From an uncultured Sphingomonadaceae bacterium (GTDB taxonomy: Bacteria > Pseudomonadota > Alphaproteobacteria > Sphingomonadales > Sphingomonadaceae): a stretch of DNA of 64,000 nucleotides. The DNA lies in NCBI GenBank assembly GCA_947503245.1, contig CANNCV010000001.1, positions 991,501 to 1,055,500 on the forward strand, given 5' to 3'. The position numbers and the translations under genes are program-made. The number at the start of each line of letters is the position of its first letter. Position 1 is the first letter of the stretch. Under the pieces are notes generated by a model. The model saw only the letters and a list, made by a program, of their open reading frames with translations, searched no databases and was not told where the DNA came from. Positions 17,679-29,956 of the stretch are shown one piece after another.

Positions 17679-18980
17679 TTAGCGAATTGCCAAAGGCTGA
17701 ACCTGACCACGCGATAATGTCCGCCAAAGCCATTCAAGCGGGCCATAACGATTGCGCATCAGCCATGGTTGTGACCAAAGCAGCATGACACACCACATGC
17801 CAATCACAAATAACCAGAGCATGCTGCGGTTGATTTCACCGTATAGACCGAATCCCCACCCATAAAATATCGCGCACATAATCACACTGGTGCCCAGATA
17901 ATTGGTGAAAGCAGCGCGCCCAGCGGCTGCGACACGGCGGATCAGCCAATGATGACTATATTGCTGGATTAACACTATGAGCAGCGCAGCATAGCCGATG
18001 GTCATCATCATCCGTGTCGGCAATGTCCATGCTATTGTGATGTTGATCAACAGGACTGGTTCAAATTCACTATAATAGGCCAATAGGGCCAGAGCTGTAG
18101 ACAATATTGTGCCGCTCAGGATCATCCAGAGCGCCCATTTGCGGTAAGCTTCATGCGACAATTTGCCGAGGAAAAAGCCATTTTTCATCATCGCTATGCC
18201 CAACATCATGAACGGCAAAGTCTCCAAGCCGGCTTGAAATATAGAATAAAGCGGCTGAAATGTCATAGTGGTCAGTTTGTGGTTTGCGATGTCAACAAAA
18301 CCACTCTGATATAGAGCTACGTCCTTGGCTATAGCCGCGCTGGTGAAACCCATGCCATCCAGCATTTCCTGATAGGCTTCGACCATCAATATATCAGCCC
18401 CCGGCATTTCTGTTTGGCTTTGAAAGACAAAAATAGAGGCCATTAAGAACGCCCACATCACAAAACCGCCGACATAAATGGCGACTGCTTTTTTGATTAG
18501 CGATTCGGCGGTGGAGTTGCGGAAGAGATATGCGATGCTCCCAATAGCGGCATATAAAAACAATATGTCGCCAAACCAGAGGAAAAAGAAATGGATCAAC
18601 CCAAAAAAGCCGAGCCAGAACATCCGGCTATAATGGGTTTTGGCGGGGGATTGGCCCTTTGCTTCGGCTAAGCTGGTGACAAGGAATAAGCTGGCACCAA
18701 ATAGCAAAGAGAACAGGCCGCGCATTTTTCCATCGATAAAGATGAATCCAAAAAACCACGACAGCAGATCAGCGCCTGTACTGCCGCCAGCCATATCGGG
18801 GTTCATATAGGCATTGCCAGGCAGGGCAAAGGCGACAATATTCATCGCCAATATGCCCATAACGGCAAAACCGCGCAGGGCATCAAGTTCAATATAACGT
18901 GCGCCGGGGACAATAAAATTATCGGCTTGTCCCTTCCGCTGCTCTGCTTGTTCTGCAGCTTGTTTGGAAATATCGTTCAC
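17679..18980 (-). CDS. DUF418 family membrane protein
   Basis: A 433-residue integral membrane protein with about ten hydrophobic segments. It begins with the family motif YIELDALRGFAVMGILAMNI, carries KMRGLFSLLFGAS, and ends in the DUF418 domain (AAGRAAFTNYLGTSV, YGPLEWLWR). The family (E. coli YeiB and relatives) is thought to be transport-related or acyltransferase-like, but no function is established. GTG at 18980 has AAGGGGA upstream. It is 30 bases downstream of the nitroreductase gene and probably in one transcript with it. Confidence 0.9.
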   Translation of the reverse strand: MNDISKQAAEQAEQRKGQADNFIVPGARYIELDALRGFAVMGILAMNIVAFALPGNAYMNPDMAGGSTGADLLSWFFGFIFIDGKMRGLFSLLFGASLFLVTSLAEAKGQSPAKTHYSRMFWLGFFGLIHFFFLWFGDILFLYAAIGSIAYLFRNSTAESLIKKAVAIYVGGFVMWAFLMASIFVFQSQTEMPGADILMVEAYQEMLDGMGFTSAAIAKDVALYQSGFVDIANHKLTTMTFQPLYSIFQAGLETLPFMMLGIAMMKNGFFLGKLSHEAYRKWALWMILSGTILSTALALLAYYSEFEPVLLINITIAWTLPTRMMMTIGYAALLIVLIQQYSHHWLIRRVAAAGRAAFTNYLGTSVIMCAIFYGWGFGLYGEINRSMLWLFVIGMWCVMLLWSQPWLMRNRYGPLEWLWRTLSRGQVQPLAIR

Positions 18981-19010
18981 GTCTTGGTCCCCTTATATAA
19001 GGGTCTGATG

Positions 19011-19685
19011 TTAGAGCCAGCTACTGATCTGGTCGAGCGGTTTCTTATGTACGGCATGAGCAGGCACTGTCGCATCTTTTGCAGCCTTACCGACCACCAA
19101 TACCATCATCGGTTTTTCATCAGATGGTCGCTCGCACAAGGTGTTGAGAAACTTCATCGGGTTTGGCGTGTGGGTCAAGGTGGCCAATCCGGCATCGTGC
19201 AATGCAGTGATCAGCATGCCGGTTGCGATGCCGACACTTTCATTCACATAATAGTTTTGTTTCTTTTCATTCGGATACATGCCGCCTTTGCGCTGTCCAA
19301 ATATGACGATCAAATAGGGGGCAATTTCCAGAAACGGTTTGTCAGCATCGGTGCCGAGCGGGGCCAGAGCATCAAGCCACTCATCACTGGCTTTCTGCTC
19401 GTAAAAAGCACGCTCTTCTTCTTCGGCAGCAGCACGTAATGCGGCCTTTTTTTCAGCCGAAGTGATAACAGCAAAATGCCATGGCTGATGATTGGCCCCA
19501 TTGGGGGCAGTGCCAGCCGCCAGTATCGCCTGCTCAATAACTTCACGCGGAACCGGGTCAGGGGCAAAATAGCGGCAGGTGCGCCGTGTCTTAAGCGCTT
19601 CGTAAAAAGCGTGAGCACGGGCGACCCGCTCTGCATCATTATAATCGGGCAAATCGGTATAGGGCAGGGTATCATGTGGTTTCAT
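19011..19685 (-). CDS. Nitroreductase family protein (iodotyrosine deiodinase-like)
   Basis: FMN-dependent nitroreductase fold, 224 residues. RRTCRYF near residue 35 and GANHQPWHF near 63 bind [32 protein letters not shown] is the stretch shared with the deiodinase (IYD) branch, including the TTP-like turn. The region between (residues ~85-130), rich in Glu/Lys and with [13 protein letters not shown], matches the lid that covers the substrate in that branch. The natural substrate in bacteria is not known. It is upstream of the DUF418 gene on the same strand. Confidence 0.82.
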   Translation of the reverse strand: MKPHDTLPYTDLPDYNDAERVARAHAFYEALKTRRTCRYFAPDPVPREVIEQAILAAGTAPNGANHQPWHFAVITSAEKKAALRAAAEEEERAFYEQKASDEWLDALAPLGTDADKPFLEIAPYLIVIFGQRKGGMYPNEKKQNYYVNESVGIATGMLITALHDAGLATLTHTPNPMKFLNTLCERPSDEKPMMVLVVGKAAKDATVPAHAVHKKPLDQISSWL

Positions 19686-19824
19686 GGCTGGAAGCTCTAA
19701 TCCGGTAAGAGGAGAATGGCAAAAATTTATGGCAAAAATTTACGGCTATCACTATTAACACTATTGTAAGTAAGGACGATTTATACTATATGGATGATAT
19801 CAGAATTGGAGCTTTGCCCGCGAT

Positions 19825-20595
19825 ATGACCGAACAACCCTTTATCCATCCCGATCGCCCTGAATTGCATTGGCGGCCATTTAAGGCAGTTCAGCATTTCC
19901 GCAATTTGATCGCGGACAAAGAGGATACCGAGCAGGTTTTTCATATTTTCCAGTGTTTGCCGCGCAAAGCCTTTCGCAGTGAGGCTTTAGAGTTTCTGAA
20001 AACTGACTTTGGTCAGGCTTTGAAAGAGCGTGAGCCATTTCTGCCTGATTTGCTAGACGATCATGACCGTTTGCGTGCTATGCCTATAGGCTCTGTTGCC
20101 CATGCCTATTGCGATTTTATGGAAAGCGAAGGGCTAAGCGCAGCAGGCTTGGTTGCAGAATTTGAAAAGTTCAGCACAGTAAAATATCATGACCAGATTG
20201 AATGGTATTTCAACCGTTCGCGCGACGTGCATGATCTTTTGCATGTTTTGACCGGCTATGGCCGCGATGCTTTAGGGGAGGCCAGCGTATTGGCATTCAC
20301 CTATGGCCAAAACCCATCGCCGGCCAATATCTTCATTGCCTATATGGCTGCGCTTAATATGAAAAAAACGATAAGCTGGTCAGCTCCTGTACTGAAAGCC
20401 GTCCGGCAGGCGCAGAAATCTGGCACGGCATGCCCAAGGTTGATTGAGCAGGATATAACCGCTTTGCTGGCCGAACCTCTAGAAGCAGCGCGCGCGCGGT
20501 TGAATATTGCTGAACCAACCCGTTATCGCGAAGCCCATTCAGAGCTGCGCAATCGGGGCATCAACCCTTATGATTTGCTTGGTCAGACTGCCTAA
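19825..20595 (+). CDS. coq4: Ubiquinone biosynthesis protein COQ4
   Basis: COQ4 family, needed for ubiquinone synthesis, where it acts at the C1 decarboxylation-hydroxylation stage in recent work. The metal-binding motif is seen as RDVHDLLHVLTGYGRD followed by LGEASVLAFTYGQ. The C-terminus has the family ending ELRNRGINPYDLL. The 256 residues are normal for bacterial members. It stands alone on the plus strand between two minus-strand genes. Confidence 0.9.
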   Translation: MTEQPFIHPDRPELHWRPFKAVQHFRNLIADKEDTEQVFHIFQCLPRKAFRSEALEFLKTDFGQALKEREPFLPDLLDDHDRLRAMPIGSVAHAYCDFMESEGLSAAGLVAEFEKFSTVKYHDQIEWYFNRSRDVHDLLHVLTGYGRDALGEASVLAFTYGQNPSPANIFIAYMAALNMKKTISWSAPVLKAVRQAQKSGTACPRLIEQDITALLAEPLEAARARLNIAEPTRYREAHSELRNRGINPYDLLGQTA

Positions 20596-20645
20596 AGCGG
20601 GCTGTTTCAGGTCAGGTTGATTAAGAACAGCCGCGACATCGAATA

Positions 20646-23654
<3,009 letters not shown>

Positions 23655-23761
23655 GAATTGCCCTTAGCGTGACTGGCGCAACAGAGCCAGATGCTAAGCA
23701 AAATTATCCGGCAAAATTGCTGGTAAAAAATGCGCCATTCACTTATGCGATGTGCTGGCTG

Positions 23762-24445
23762 TCAAGCTATGCGTTGACGGGCTGTCCAATGCGCGGCAAC
23801 TGACAGAATAGCAAATGCTGCCAAAGCACTCCATGCCAGATCTGGCGTAAATGTCTCTGGCACGGGGCCGAACCAGTTGAAGACCTGCACCAGCAGCAAT
23901 AACGCCAGAAGTATTCCAGCTGATAAACCCGCTTGTTTTCCGATTGGGGCAGAGCAGCGCGTATAATAGAGGAATGATGCGAGTAATATGCCCAGTTCCA
24001 ATGGCATTTCGATCCATGGATGGTTCCACAGACCAAAGCCCAATTTGGGTTCGCCGCCTGTCACTGTCATATCGGGGATATGAACCAAAACGTCCAGGAA
24101 CCAATGCGACACCACGACCAGAAAACCCATTAAAGCGGCGTAGCGATTCTTACTCAATGCGAGGATGAGACCAGCAAAGCCCATGCCCCAGACAAGGCTG
24201 CCCAACAAACTATGGGTATAGGGCATATCATAAAGATCAAACGGCACCATGGCAGAGATGCCAGGAGTGATGCGCATATGTTCAATATCGGTGAGCACGA
24301 AAGCGAAAAAGCCGAAGTCCACGAGTTGCGCGGCAACAAACATAACGCCCAGCCATGCGCTGTTTCTGGCCAGATCACTATTCGTTTGTTTTTTTGCGAT
24401 GAAAGCGGTGGCAACAAAGGCAGGTGCGAAATGGCCAATGAACAT
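23762..24445 (-). CDS. Integral membrane protein of unknown function, YdjM-like pattern
   Basis: About 227 residues with six or so membrane segments. It starts MFIGHFAPAFVATAF; polar residues cluster at segment ends as MPYTHSLLGSLVWG, SHWFLDVLVHIPDM and GLWNHPWIEMP. Such His/Asp clusters resemble the membrane-bound metal-dependent hydrolase group. I cannot name a family with certainty. ATG at 24445 is chosen because GAGAGG lies 9 bases upstream; ATG at 24454 is too close to that site. It is downstream of nothing on its own strand and is divergent from xseB. Confidence 0.7.
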   Translation of the reverse strand: MFIGHFAPAFVATAFIAKKQTNSDLARNSAWLGVMFVAAQLVDFGFFAFVLTDIEHMRITPGISAMVPFDLYDMPYTHSLLGSLVWGMGFAGLILALSKNRYAALMGFLVVVSHWFLDVLVHIPDMTVTGGEPKLGFGLWNHPWIEMPLELGILLASFLYYTRCSAPIGKQAGLSAGILLALLLLVQVFNWFGPVPETFTPDLAWSALAAFAILSVAAHWTARQRIA

Positions 24446-24569
24446 GGATATCATCCTCTCAGAATGCGCCTATTCTTGGCGCTTATTATGTCTCTGGTCT
24501 TTCATACAGCATAATAGATTGCGAAATGCAACCTTTATAGCTTGCATGCATATTGCCCGCCACATCTTG

Positions 24570-24588
24570 GCAAATATATTGCAAATAT
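24570..24588. promoter_or_regulatory. Direct repeat GCAAATAT x2 upstream of xseB
   Basis: GCAAATAT occurs at 24570-24577 and again at 24581-24588, spaced by 11 bases (one helical turn), 37-55 bases before the xseB start. It could be an activator site or a promoter element; no consensus could be matched. Confidence 0.3.
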
Positions 24589-24624
24589 CTTGACGCTGGC
24601 GCGTGCAGCTTTCAAAGCGGAATA

Positions 24625-24882
24625 ATGACGCAAGAAACAGAAATTTTGGATGATGCAGCGATTGCCGCGCTTAGTTTTGAAGATGCGCTTGCCAGATTAG
24701 AAAATATCGTTCGCCAGTTGGAAAGCGGTGAGGCCAGCCTCGACAATTCTATCAATCTTTACACCTATGGCGAAAAATTGCGCAATGCATGCCAAAAGCG
24801 GCTCAATGACGCGAAAAGCCGGATTGAGAAGATTACGCAAAAGGCTGATGGCAGTCTGGCTGGAGCGCCATTTGATAGTTAG
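24625..24882 (+). CDS. xseB: Exodeoxyribonuclease VII small subunit
   Basis: Small subunit of the single-strand exonuclease ExoVII. The 85 residues contain the family signature SFEDALARLENIVRQLESGEASLDNSI and the second helix YGEKLRNACQKRL. ATG at 24625 has GCGGAA just upstream. It is followed 36 bases later by the polyprenyl synthase gene, the usual arrangement in proteobacteria (xseB-ispA). The large subunit XseA is not in the window. Confidence 0.95.
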   Translation: MTQETEILDDAAIAALSFEDALARLENIVRQLESGEASLDNSINLYTYGEKLRNACQKRLNDAKSRIEKITQKADGSLAGAPFDS

Positions 24883-24918
24883 GCATAGAATTTTTAGTTG
24901 CAGATATTTGGGGGCATG

Positions 24919-25827
24919 ATGACGCAGGACCAGCCGGATCATTCGGCGTTGCATAACGCGTTTCGCGAGATTGGCGACGATGTTGATCGCTGTTTTGATG
25001 GTCTGCTGCAAGTGCCGGATGACCCACGCGCAAAATTATATGAGGCTATGCGCCATGCCTGTATAGGCGGCGGCAAAAGGCTCCGCCCCTTATTGCTGTG
25101 TGAGACAGCGGCCATGTTCAATGTTGATCGTGATGCTGCGGTTCTGGCCGGTACTGCGGTTGAAGCCATCCATGTCTATTCGCTAATCCATGACGATCTG
25201 CCCTGCATGGATGATGATGATATGCGGCGCGGTAAGCCGACCGTGCATAAGGCCTATGGCGAGGCAGTTGCGGTTCTGGCCGGGGATTCGCTGCATGATC
25301 TGTCTTTTGAAATATTGTCGTCGACCGAAGTGCATGGCGACCCCTTTGTTCGTGCCGAACTGATCTCCTGTCTTGCGGGAGCGAGTGGTCCGGCAGGTAT
25401 GGCAGGTGGTCAGATGATGGATCTGGAAGCGGAAAACAGCAATTTTGACCTGCCAACAGTCACCAAATTGCAGCAGTTAAAGACGGGTGCCTTAATCAGC
25501 GCATCGATTGAAATGGGTGCAATTCTGGGTCGGTTGGCACCTGATGGGCGCAGCGGATTGCGTGGTTATGCGCGGGATATCGGTCTGGCTTTTCAAATTG
25601 CGGATGATCTGTTGGACGTTGAGGGCGATGAAGAACTGGCCGGCAAAGCACTGAAAAAAGATGCCGATGCGGGTAAAGAGACATTTCTGTCTTTGCTGGG
25701 CATTGAACGCGCGCGCGAACAAGCACATTTTTTGGTTGAGCAGGCGATTGGCCAATTACATGACTTTGGCAGCGAAGCAGATTTGCTGCGATCTTTGGCG
25801 CGTTTTGTCGTCGAAAGGGACCGGTAA
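24919..25827 (+). CDS. ispA: Farnesyl diphosphate synthase (polyprenyl synthetase)
   Basis: Condenses IPP with DMAPP and GPP. The two aspartate-rich motifs are DDLPCMDDDD (first, DDx4D type of bacterial FPP synthases) and DDLLDVEGD (second). GGGKRLRP near residue 50 binds IPP. About 302 residues. ATG at 24919 is preferred over 24916 because the GGGGG tract at 24910-24914 is otherwise too close. The next gene, coaD, starts inside the stop codon. Confidence 0.93.
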   Translation: MTQDQPDHSALHNAFREIGDDVDRCFDGLLQVPDDPRAKLYEAMRHACIGGGKRLRPLLLCETAAMFNVDRDAAVLAGTAVEAIHVYSLIHDDLPCMDDDDMRRGKPTVHKAYGEAVAVLAGDSLHDLSFEILSSTEVHGDPFVRAELISCLAGASGPAGMAGGQMMDLEAENSNFDLPTVTKLQQLKTGALISASIEMGAILGRLAPDGRSGLRGYARDIGLAFQIADDLLDVEGDEELAGKALKKDADAGKETFLSLLGIERAREQAHFLVEQAIGQLHDFGSEADLLRSLARFVVERDR

Positions 25828-26336
25828 TGGCTATGCGGATTGGTGTTTATCCCGGTACATTTGACCCTATTACTTTGGGGCATATGGATATTATCGCACG
25901 CGGCGCAAAGCTGGTCGATAAATTGATTATCGGTGTCACCACCAACATTGCCAAATCGCCCATGTTTAGTGATGATGAGCGTATGGCTATGGTGCGGCGC
26001 GAAGTCGCTGCTCTGGGGACAGGAAATATTGAGGTTGTGGGTTTTAATTCACTGCTCATGGACTTTGCTGATGCACAGGGCGCTTCCATAGTATTGCGCG
26101 GCATTAGAGGTGTCACTGATTTCGAATATGAGTATCAGCTAACCGGCATGAATCGCCAGCTTAACAACCGTGTTGAAACAGTGTTTCTGATGGCGGATGT
26201 CGCGCTGCAACCCATTGCCTCGCGATTGGTCAAAGAAATTGCCTTATATGATGGTGAGATTGAAAAGTTTGTGACCCCCGCAGTGCGGCAAGATGTTATG
26301 GGCCGTATCAAAGAAAACCGGCTAAAAGACCAGTAA
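25827..26336 (+). CDS. coaD: Pantetheine-phosphate adenylyltransferase
   Basis: Transfers AMP to 4'-phosphopantetheine in CoA synthesis. The nucleotidyltransferase motif T/HxGH is GTFDPITLGHMDII, and RGIRGVTDFEYEYQL plus SSR-like ASRLVKEIA complete the family pattern. The 169 residues are normal. The start shares bases with the ispA stop (TAATG), so translation is coupled. Confidence 0.96.
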   Translation: MAMRIGVYPGTFDPITLGHMDIIARGAKLVDKLIIGVTTNIAKSPMFSDDERMAMVRREVAALGTGNIEVVGFNSLLMDFADAQGASIVLRGIRGVTDFEYEYQLTGMNRQLNNRVETVFLMADVALQPIASRLVKEIALYDGEIEKFVTPAVRQDVMGRIKENRLKDQ

Positions 26337-26457
26337 GTGGCAATCTGAGCATTCTCGTTCATTGCATTGTCAGGCTGATTGTCATATTTCCCGATTGAAG
26401 GGCCTTGCACCCGATAGGATGAAATAGCGTAACCAGCGCGTAAGAGAGTTTAGTATA

Positions 26458-27117
26458 ATGATAAGATCGGTTTTTGCTTCAATTTTGGCATGTGTTGCTG
26501 CTCTGGGTTTGGCAAGTGCAGCATCTGCGCAAGATACCACTTCGTCAGAGCCAGCTACGCAACCACAGACTATTGACGTCGATCAGGACAATTTGCTGTA
26601 TCTTGACCTGTCCACTGGCGGACGTGTTGCTATCCGCTTATTGCCGCAAATCGCCCCTAAGCATGTTGAACGCATCAAGACATTGGTGCGCGATGGTTTT
26701 TATGACGGGATAGTTTTTCACCGCGTTATTGATGGCTTTATGGCGCAGACCGGTGACCCGACCGGTACAGGTCAGGGTGGCTCATCAATGCCTGACCTTG
26801 AAGCCGAGTTTAACCCATTGCCGCATCTTCGCGGCTCCGTCTCCATGGCGCGTACCGATGATCCCAACAGCGCGAATAGCCAGTTTTTCATCGTGTTTTA
26901 CCCGCGCTTCTCGCTTGATAAAAATTACACCAATTTCGGCCGCGTTATTTCTGGCATGGAATATGTGGACTCGATCAATCGCGGTGAGCCACCGACCGAG
27001 CCATCACGCATCCTGCAAGCATCATTGGCCAGTCAGAATAAACCTAAGCCGAGTTTTAGTGCAGCTGAACCAGAAGAAGAAATCAGCGTTGACGATCTGA
27101 ATGCGCCTATCAGCTAA
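26458..27117 (+). CDS. Periplasmic cyclophilin-type peptidyl-prolyl isomerase
   Basis: A 219-residue cyclophilin. The N-terminal signal peptide ends at ASA-QD near residue 24, so the protein is exported. The core has FYDGIVFHRVIDGFMAQTGDP, GTGQGGSS, and NSANSQFFI, which include the active-site Arg and Phe/Gln. It ends with a short acidic tail. The next gene is queA, 57 bases downstream. In cyclophilins of this type the role is proline isomerisation of exported proteins. Confidence 0.93.
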   Translation: MIRSVFASILACVAALGLASAASAQDTTSSEPATQPQTIDVDQDNLLYLDLSTGGRVAIRLLPQIAPKHVERIKTLVRDGFYDGIVFHRVIDGFMAQTGDPTGTGQGGSSMPDLEAEFNPLPHLRGSVSMARTDDPNSANSQFFIVFYPRFSLDKNYTNFGRVISGMEYVDSINRGEPPTEPSRILQASLASQNKPKPSFSAAEPEEEISVDDLNAPIS

Positions 27118-27174
27118 TTTCTAAGGCTATCAGCAATTGCGCTGCGCGCTTTGCACTGCGGAGCGATAGACGAC

Positions 27175-28203
27175 ATGGATATTTCGCATTTTGATTTTGC
27201 ACTGCCAGAGCAGCATATAGCTTTGCGGCCGGCAGAACCACGCGAATCCGCAAAGCTGCTGGTCGTTCAATGGCCAAATCTTACTGACCATAGGGTCGGA
27301 GATTTGCCCGATATACTGCGCGCCGATGATATTTTGGTCGTCAATGATACCAAGGTTATTCCTGCACAATTGACTGGGATAAGAGGTCAGGCAAAAATTG
27401 GCGCGACTTTGCACAAGCGACTTGATCTGCGCAGATGGCAGGCCTTTGTCCGCAACGGCAAAAGACTGCGCAGTGATGACATTATAGACTTTGGCCATGA
27501 CGTAGAAGCGCGTGTTGAATTGCGGCATGATGATGGCAGCTTTACTCTGGCATTTCTGGGTGAAGAGCCTGTCGAGACGCTGTTGCTGCGCGCAGGCAAC
27601 ATGCCCTTGCCGCCCTATATCGCCAGTAAGCGCGATATAGATGAGCGTGATGCTCAGGACTATCAGACCATTTTTGCTGAACGCCAAGGGGCAGTGGCAG
27701 CGCCTACTGCGTCACTGCATTTCACCCCGGCATTGCTGGAGCAGATTGCTGCTCGCGGAGTGACTATGGAAACGCTGACCCTGCATGTTGGGGCGGGCAC
27801 ATTTCTGCCCGTTAAAGCGCAGGACACTGACGATCATATCATGCATGCAGAATGGGGCGAGATTACACCGCACGTCGCACAGCGGTTAAACGATGCAAAA
27901 GCCGATGGCCGCCGTATCATTGCTGTGGGCACGACCAGCCTGCGTTTGCTGGAAAGTGCGAGCGGTGAGGATGGTGTGATCAGGCCTTTTGCTGGCGATA
28001 CCGATATTTTCATCACACCGGGCTATAATTTTCGTGCGATTGATGGCTTACTGACCAATTTCCACTTGCCCAAATCGACCCTTTTCATGCTGGTCAGTGC
28101 ATTAATGGGTTTGGACGTTATGCAAAATGCCTATGCACATGCGATGGCGCATGACTATCGTTTTTACAGCTATGGTGACGCTTCGCTGCTCTTACCACGC
28201 TAA
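27175..28203 (+). CDS. queA: S-adenosylmethionine:tRNA ribosyltransferase-isomerase
   Basis: Adds the cyclopentene ring precursor to the 7-aminomethyl-7-deazaguanine in tRNA, making epoxyqueuosine. Signature blocks: FDFALPEQHIALRPAEPRESAKLL at the N-terminus, APTASLHFTPALLE, TLHVGAGTFLPV, VGTTSLRLLES and NFHLPKSTLFMLV. The 342 residues are the normal length. ATG at 27175 with GGAGCGAT upstream. Tgt, which acts earlier in the same pathway, is 600 bases away, with an unrelated gene between them on the other strand. Confidence 0.95.
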   Translation: MDISHFDFALPEQHIALRPAEPRESAKLLVVQWPNLTDHRVGDLPDILRADDILVVNDTKVIPAQLTGIRGQAKIGATLHKRLDLRRWQAFVRNGKRLRSDDIIDFGHDVEARVELRHDDGSFTLAFLGEEPVETLLLRAGNMPLPPYIASKRDIDERDAQDYQTIFAERQGAVAAPTASLHFTPALLEQIAARGVTMETLTLHVGAGTFLPVKAQDTDDHIMHAEWGEITPHVAQRLNDAKADGRRIIAVGTTSLRLLESASGEDGVIRPFAGDTDIFITPGYNFRAIDGLLTNFHLPKSTLFMLVSALMGLDVMQNAYAHAMAHDYRFYSYGDASLLLPR

Positions 28204-28251
28204 CTGGCGAAATCATTCTGGGTCAAAATAGTTAAGGATGGCAGGCAAAGA

Positions 28252-28282
28252 AAAAGGGCGACCAAATGGCCGCCCTTTCATT
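28252..28282. terminator. Bidirectional terminator between queA and the bufferin gene
   Basis: AAAGGGCGACC and GGCCGCCCTTT form a stem with short loop, bounded by A-rich sequence on one side and TTT on the other, between convergent genes. Confidence 0.75.
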
Positions 28283-28300
28283 ATTCAGATGGTGTATCGC

Positions 28301-28654
28301 TTAAGCGTTGTCACGTTCCAGCGGCTCCAATGAACCTGTACGGCCATCTGGAAGTGCGTAATCGCCGCCTTCTGCGCCGTATTTTTCACACTCACCAGCG
28401 TCAACATAGGTCCAGGCATTGCCTTGGTAATCAACGGTTGATGTGCCCGCACAGCTTGTACCTGGGCCAGCAGCACAATCATTTTTGGCTTTTAAGGAAA
28501 TGCCATAGCATTTTTCTTTTGCAGCAACTGCTGTAGGTGCAGCGTCGCCTGAAGCAGTCTCTTCGCTGGTGGTTTCGGCTTGGCCGCAAGCAGCCAAAGA
28601 AGCAGCTGCCAGCATAGAAGCTGCAACTGACGTTACGCGTGTCATCTTGTTCAT
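28301..28654 (-). CDS. DUF2282 (BufA1, bufferin-type) secreted protein
   Basis: About 117 residues. The core [33 protein letters not shown] and a last Cys in AGECEKYG is the DUF2282/bufferin pattern: four conserved cysteines that in characterised bufferins are modified to bind copper. The N-terminus is odd for the family: the signal peptide ends LAACGQ, a lipobox, so the product may be lipid-anchored. The ATG at 28654 is supported by GGAG six bases upstream. The modification genes (DUF692, DUF2063) and DoxX usually found with it are absent. It lies between queA and tgt on the opposite strand. Confidence 0.85.
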   Translation of the reverse strand: MNKMTRVTSVAASMLAAASLAACGQAETTSEETASGDAAPTAVAAKEKCYGISLKAKNDCAAGPGTSCAGTSTVDYQGNAWTYVDAGECEKYGAEGGDYALPDGRTGSLEPLERDNA

Positions 28655-28804
28655 CATAGTCTCCGACATATTGAATCTCTTAATAGCTGTAACAGCTACG
28701 AAACAGTAAATCGCAGAAATCCTGTGCGTGGTCAACGGTGTTGCATCACTGAACCCTGTACAAAGATTGACCATTAGCGGGCCTGTGTCTATCTGCCGCA
28801 CCTA

Positions 28805-29956
28805 ATGACACATATTGCCCCCCGCTTTCACTTTGCCGTCGATGCTGTAGATGGAAAAGCCCGTAAGGGTGCCATTACCATGCGCAGAGGAGAGATCCGT
28901 ACACCCGCCTTTATGCCGGTTGGCACTGCTGCAACCGTTAAAGCTATGCGTCCAGAGGAAGTGCGTGCAACTGGCGCAGATATTATTTTGGGTAATACCT
29001 ATCATCTGATGCTGCGCCCGGGTGCAGAGCGTATGGAACGGTTGGGTGGTTTGCATCAATTCATGCAATGGGACAGGCCAATATTGACAGATAGTGGTGG
29101 CTATCAGGTCATGAGTCTGTCGGACCTCACCAAAGTTACGGAGGATGGCGTCACTTTCAAAAGCCATCTTGATGGATCACGCCATTTGCTGACACCAGAA
29201 AGGTCGATGGAAATCCAGCGTATGTTGGGCTCTGATATTGTCATGGCCTTTGATGAATGTACCGCAAATGGTGCCAGCCATGAGCAAGCGGCAATATCCA
29301 TGGCGATGTCGATGCGCTGGGCCAAACGTTCGCGTCAAGGCTTTGACAGCGGCACGGAGCATGCAGAGCGCTCTGCACTATTTGGTATCCAGCAAGGCGC
29401 ATTATTTGAAGATTTGCGCGCGCAGTCAGCGGCGGAACTGCGCGATATCGGCTTTGATGGCTATGCTATTGGCGGCCTTGCTGTGGGTGAAGGGCAAGAG
29501 AAAATGTTCGCAGTTCTGGACTATGCGCCAGAACAGTTGCCAGAAGACAGGCCGCGCTATCTTATGGGGGTTGGCAAGCCAGATGATATTATCGGTGCCG
29601 TGGCACGCGGGGTCGATATGTTTGACTGTGTTTTGCCATCGCGATCAGGGCGTAATGGGCAGGCCTTTACGCGCAATGGTCCCATCAACCTGCGCAATGC
29701 CCGTTTTGCAGAAGACCAATCGCCGCTTGACGATAGATGCGATTGCGGCGCTTGCGCCAAATATAGCCGCGCCTATTTGCACCATTTGATCCGTTCGAAA
29801 GAGATATTGGGCGCTATGCTGATGACGCAGCATAATATCGCATTTTACCAGTCGCTAATGGCCGATATACGGTCTGCCATTGCAGAGGGACGCTTTGCGG
29901 ATTTTCATAAAGAATTTTTGGCGCAATATTATGCGGGTTCGTCTGGTTCTGACTGA
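28805..29956 (+). CDS. tgt: tRNA-guanine transglycosylase
   Basis: Exchanges guanine 34 for preQ1 in tRNAs with GUN anticodons. Key pieces: [47 protein letters not shown] (catalytic Asp region precedes), and the zinc site CDCGAC...H. The 383 residues are normal. It overlaps the end of the convergent kinase gene by 28 bases. Confidence 0.96.
   Translation: MTHIAPRFHFAVDAVDGKARKGAITMRRGEIRTPAFMPVGTAATVKAMRPEEVRATGADIILGNTYHLMLRPGAERMERLGGLHQFMQWDRPILTDSGGYQVMSLSDLTKVTEDGVTFKSHLDGSRHLLTPERSMEIQRMLGSDIVMAFDECTANGASHEQAAISMAMSMRWAKRSRQGFDSGTEHAERSALFGIQQGALFEDLRAQSAAELRDIGFDGYAIGGLAVGEGQEKMFAVLDYAPEQLPEDRPRYLMGVGKPDDIIGAVARGVDMFDCVLPSRSGRNGQAFTRNGPINLRNARFAEDQSPLDDRCDCGACAKYSRAYLHHLIRSKEILGAMLMTQHNIAFYQSLMADIRSAIAEGRFADFHKEFLAQYYAGSSGSD

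Noticed and set aside
20596-20634. A terminator between coq4 and DUF3052
   Set aside because: The stem has a bulge, a long loop and no T run.
28655-28804. A preQ1 riboswitch before tgt or queA
   Set aside because: No preQ1-type hairpin and A-rich tail found in either leader.
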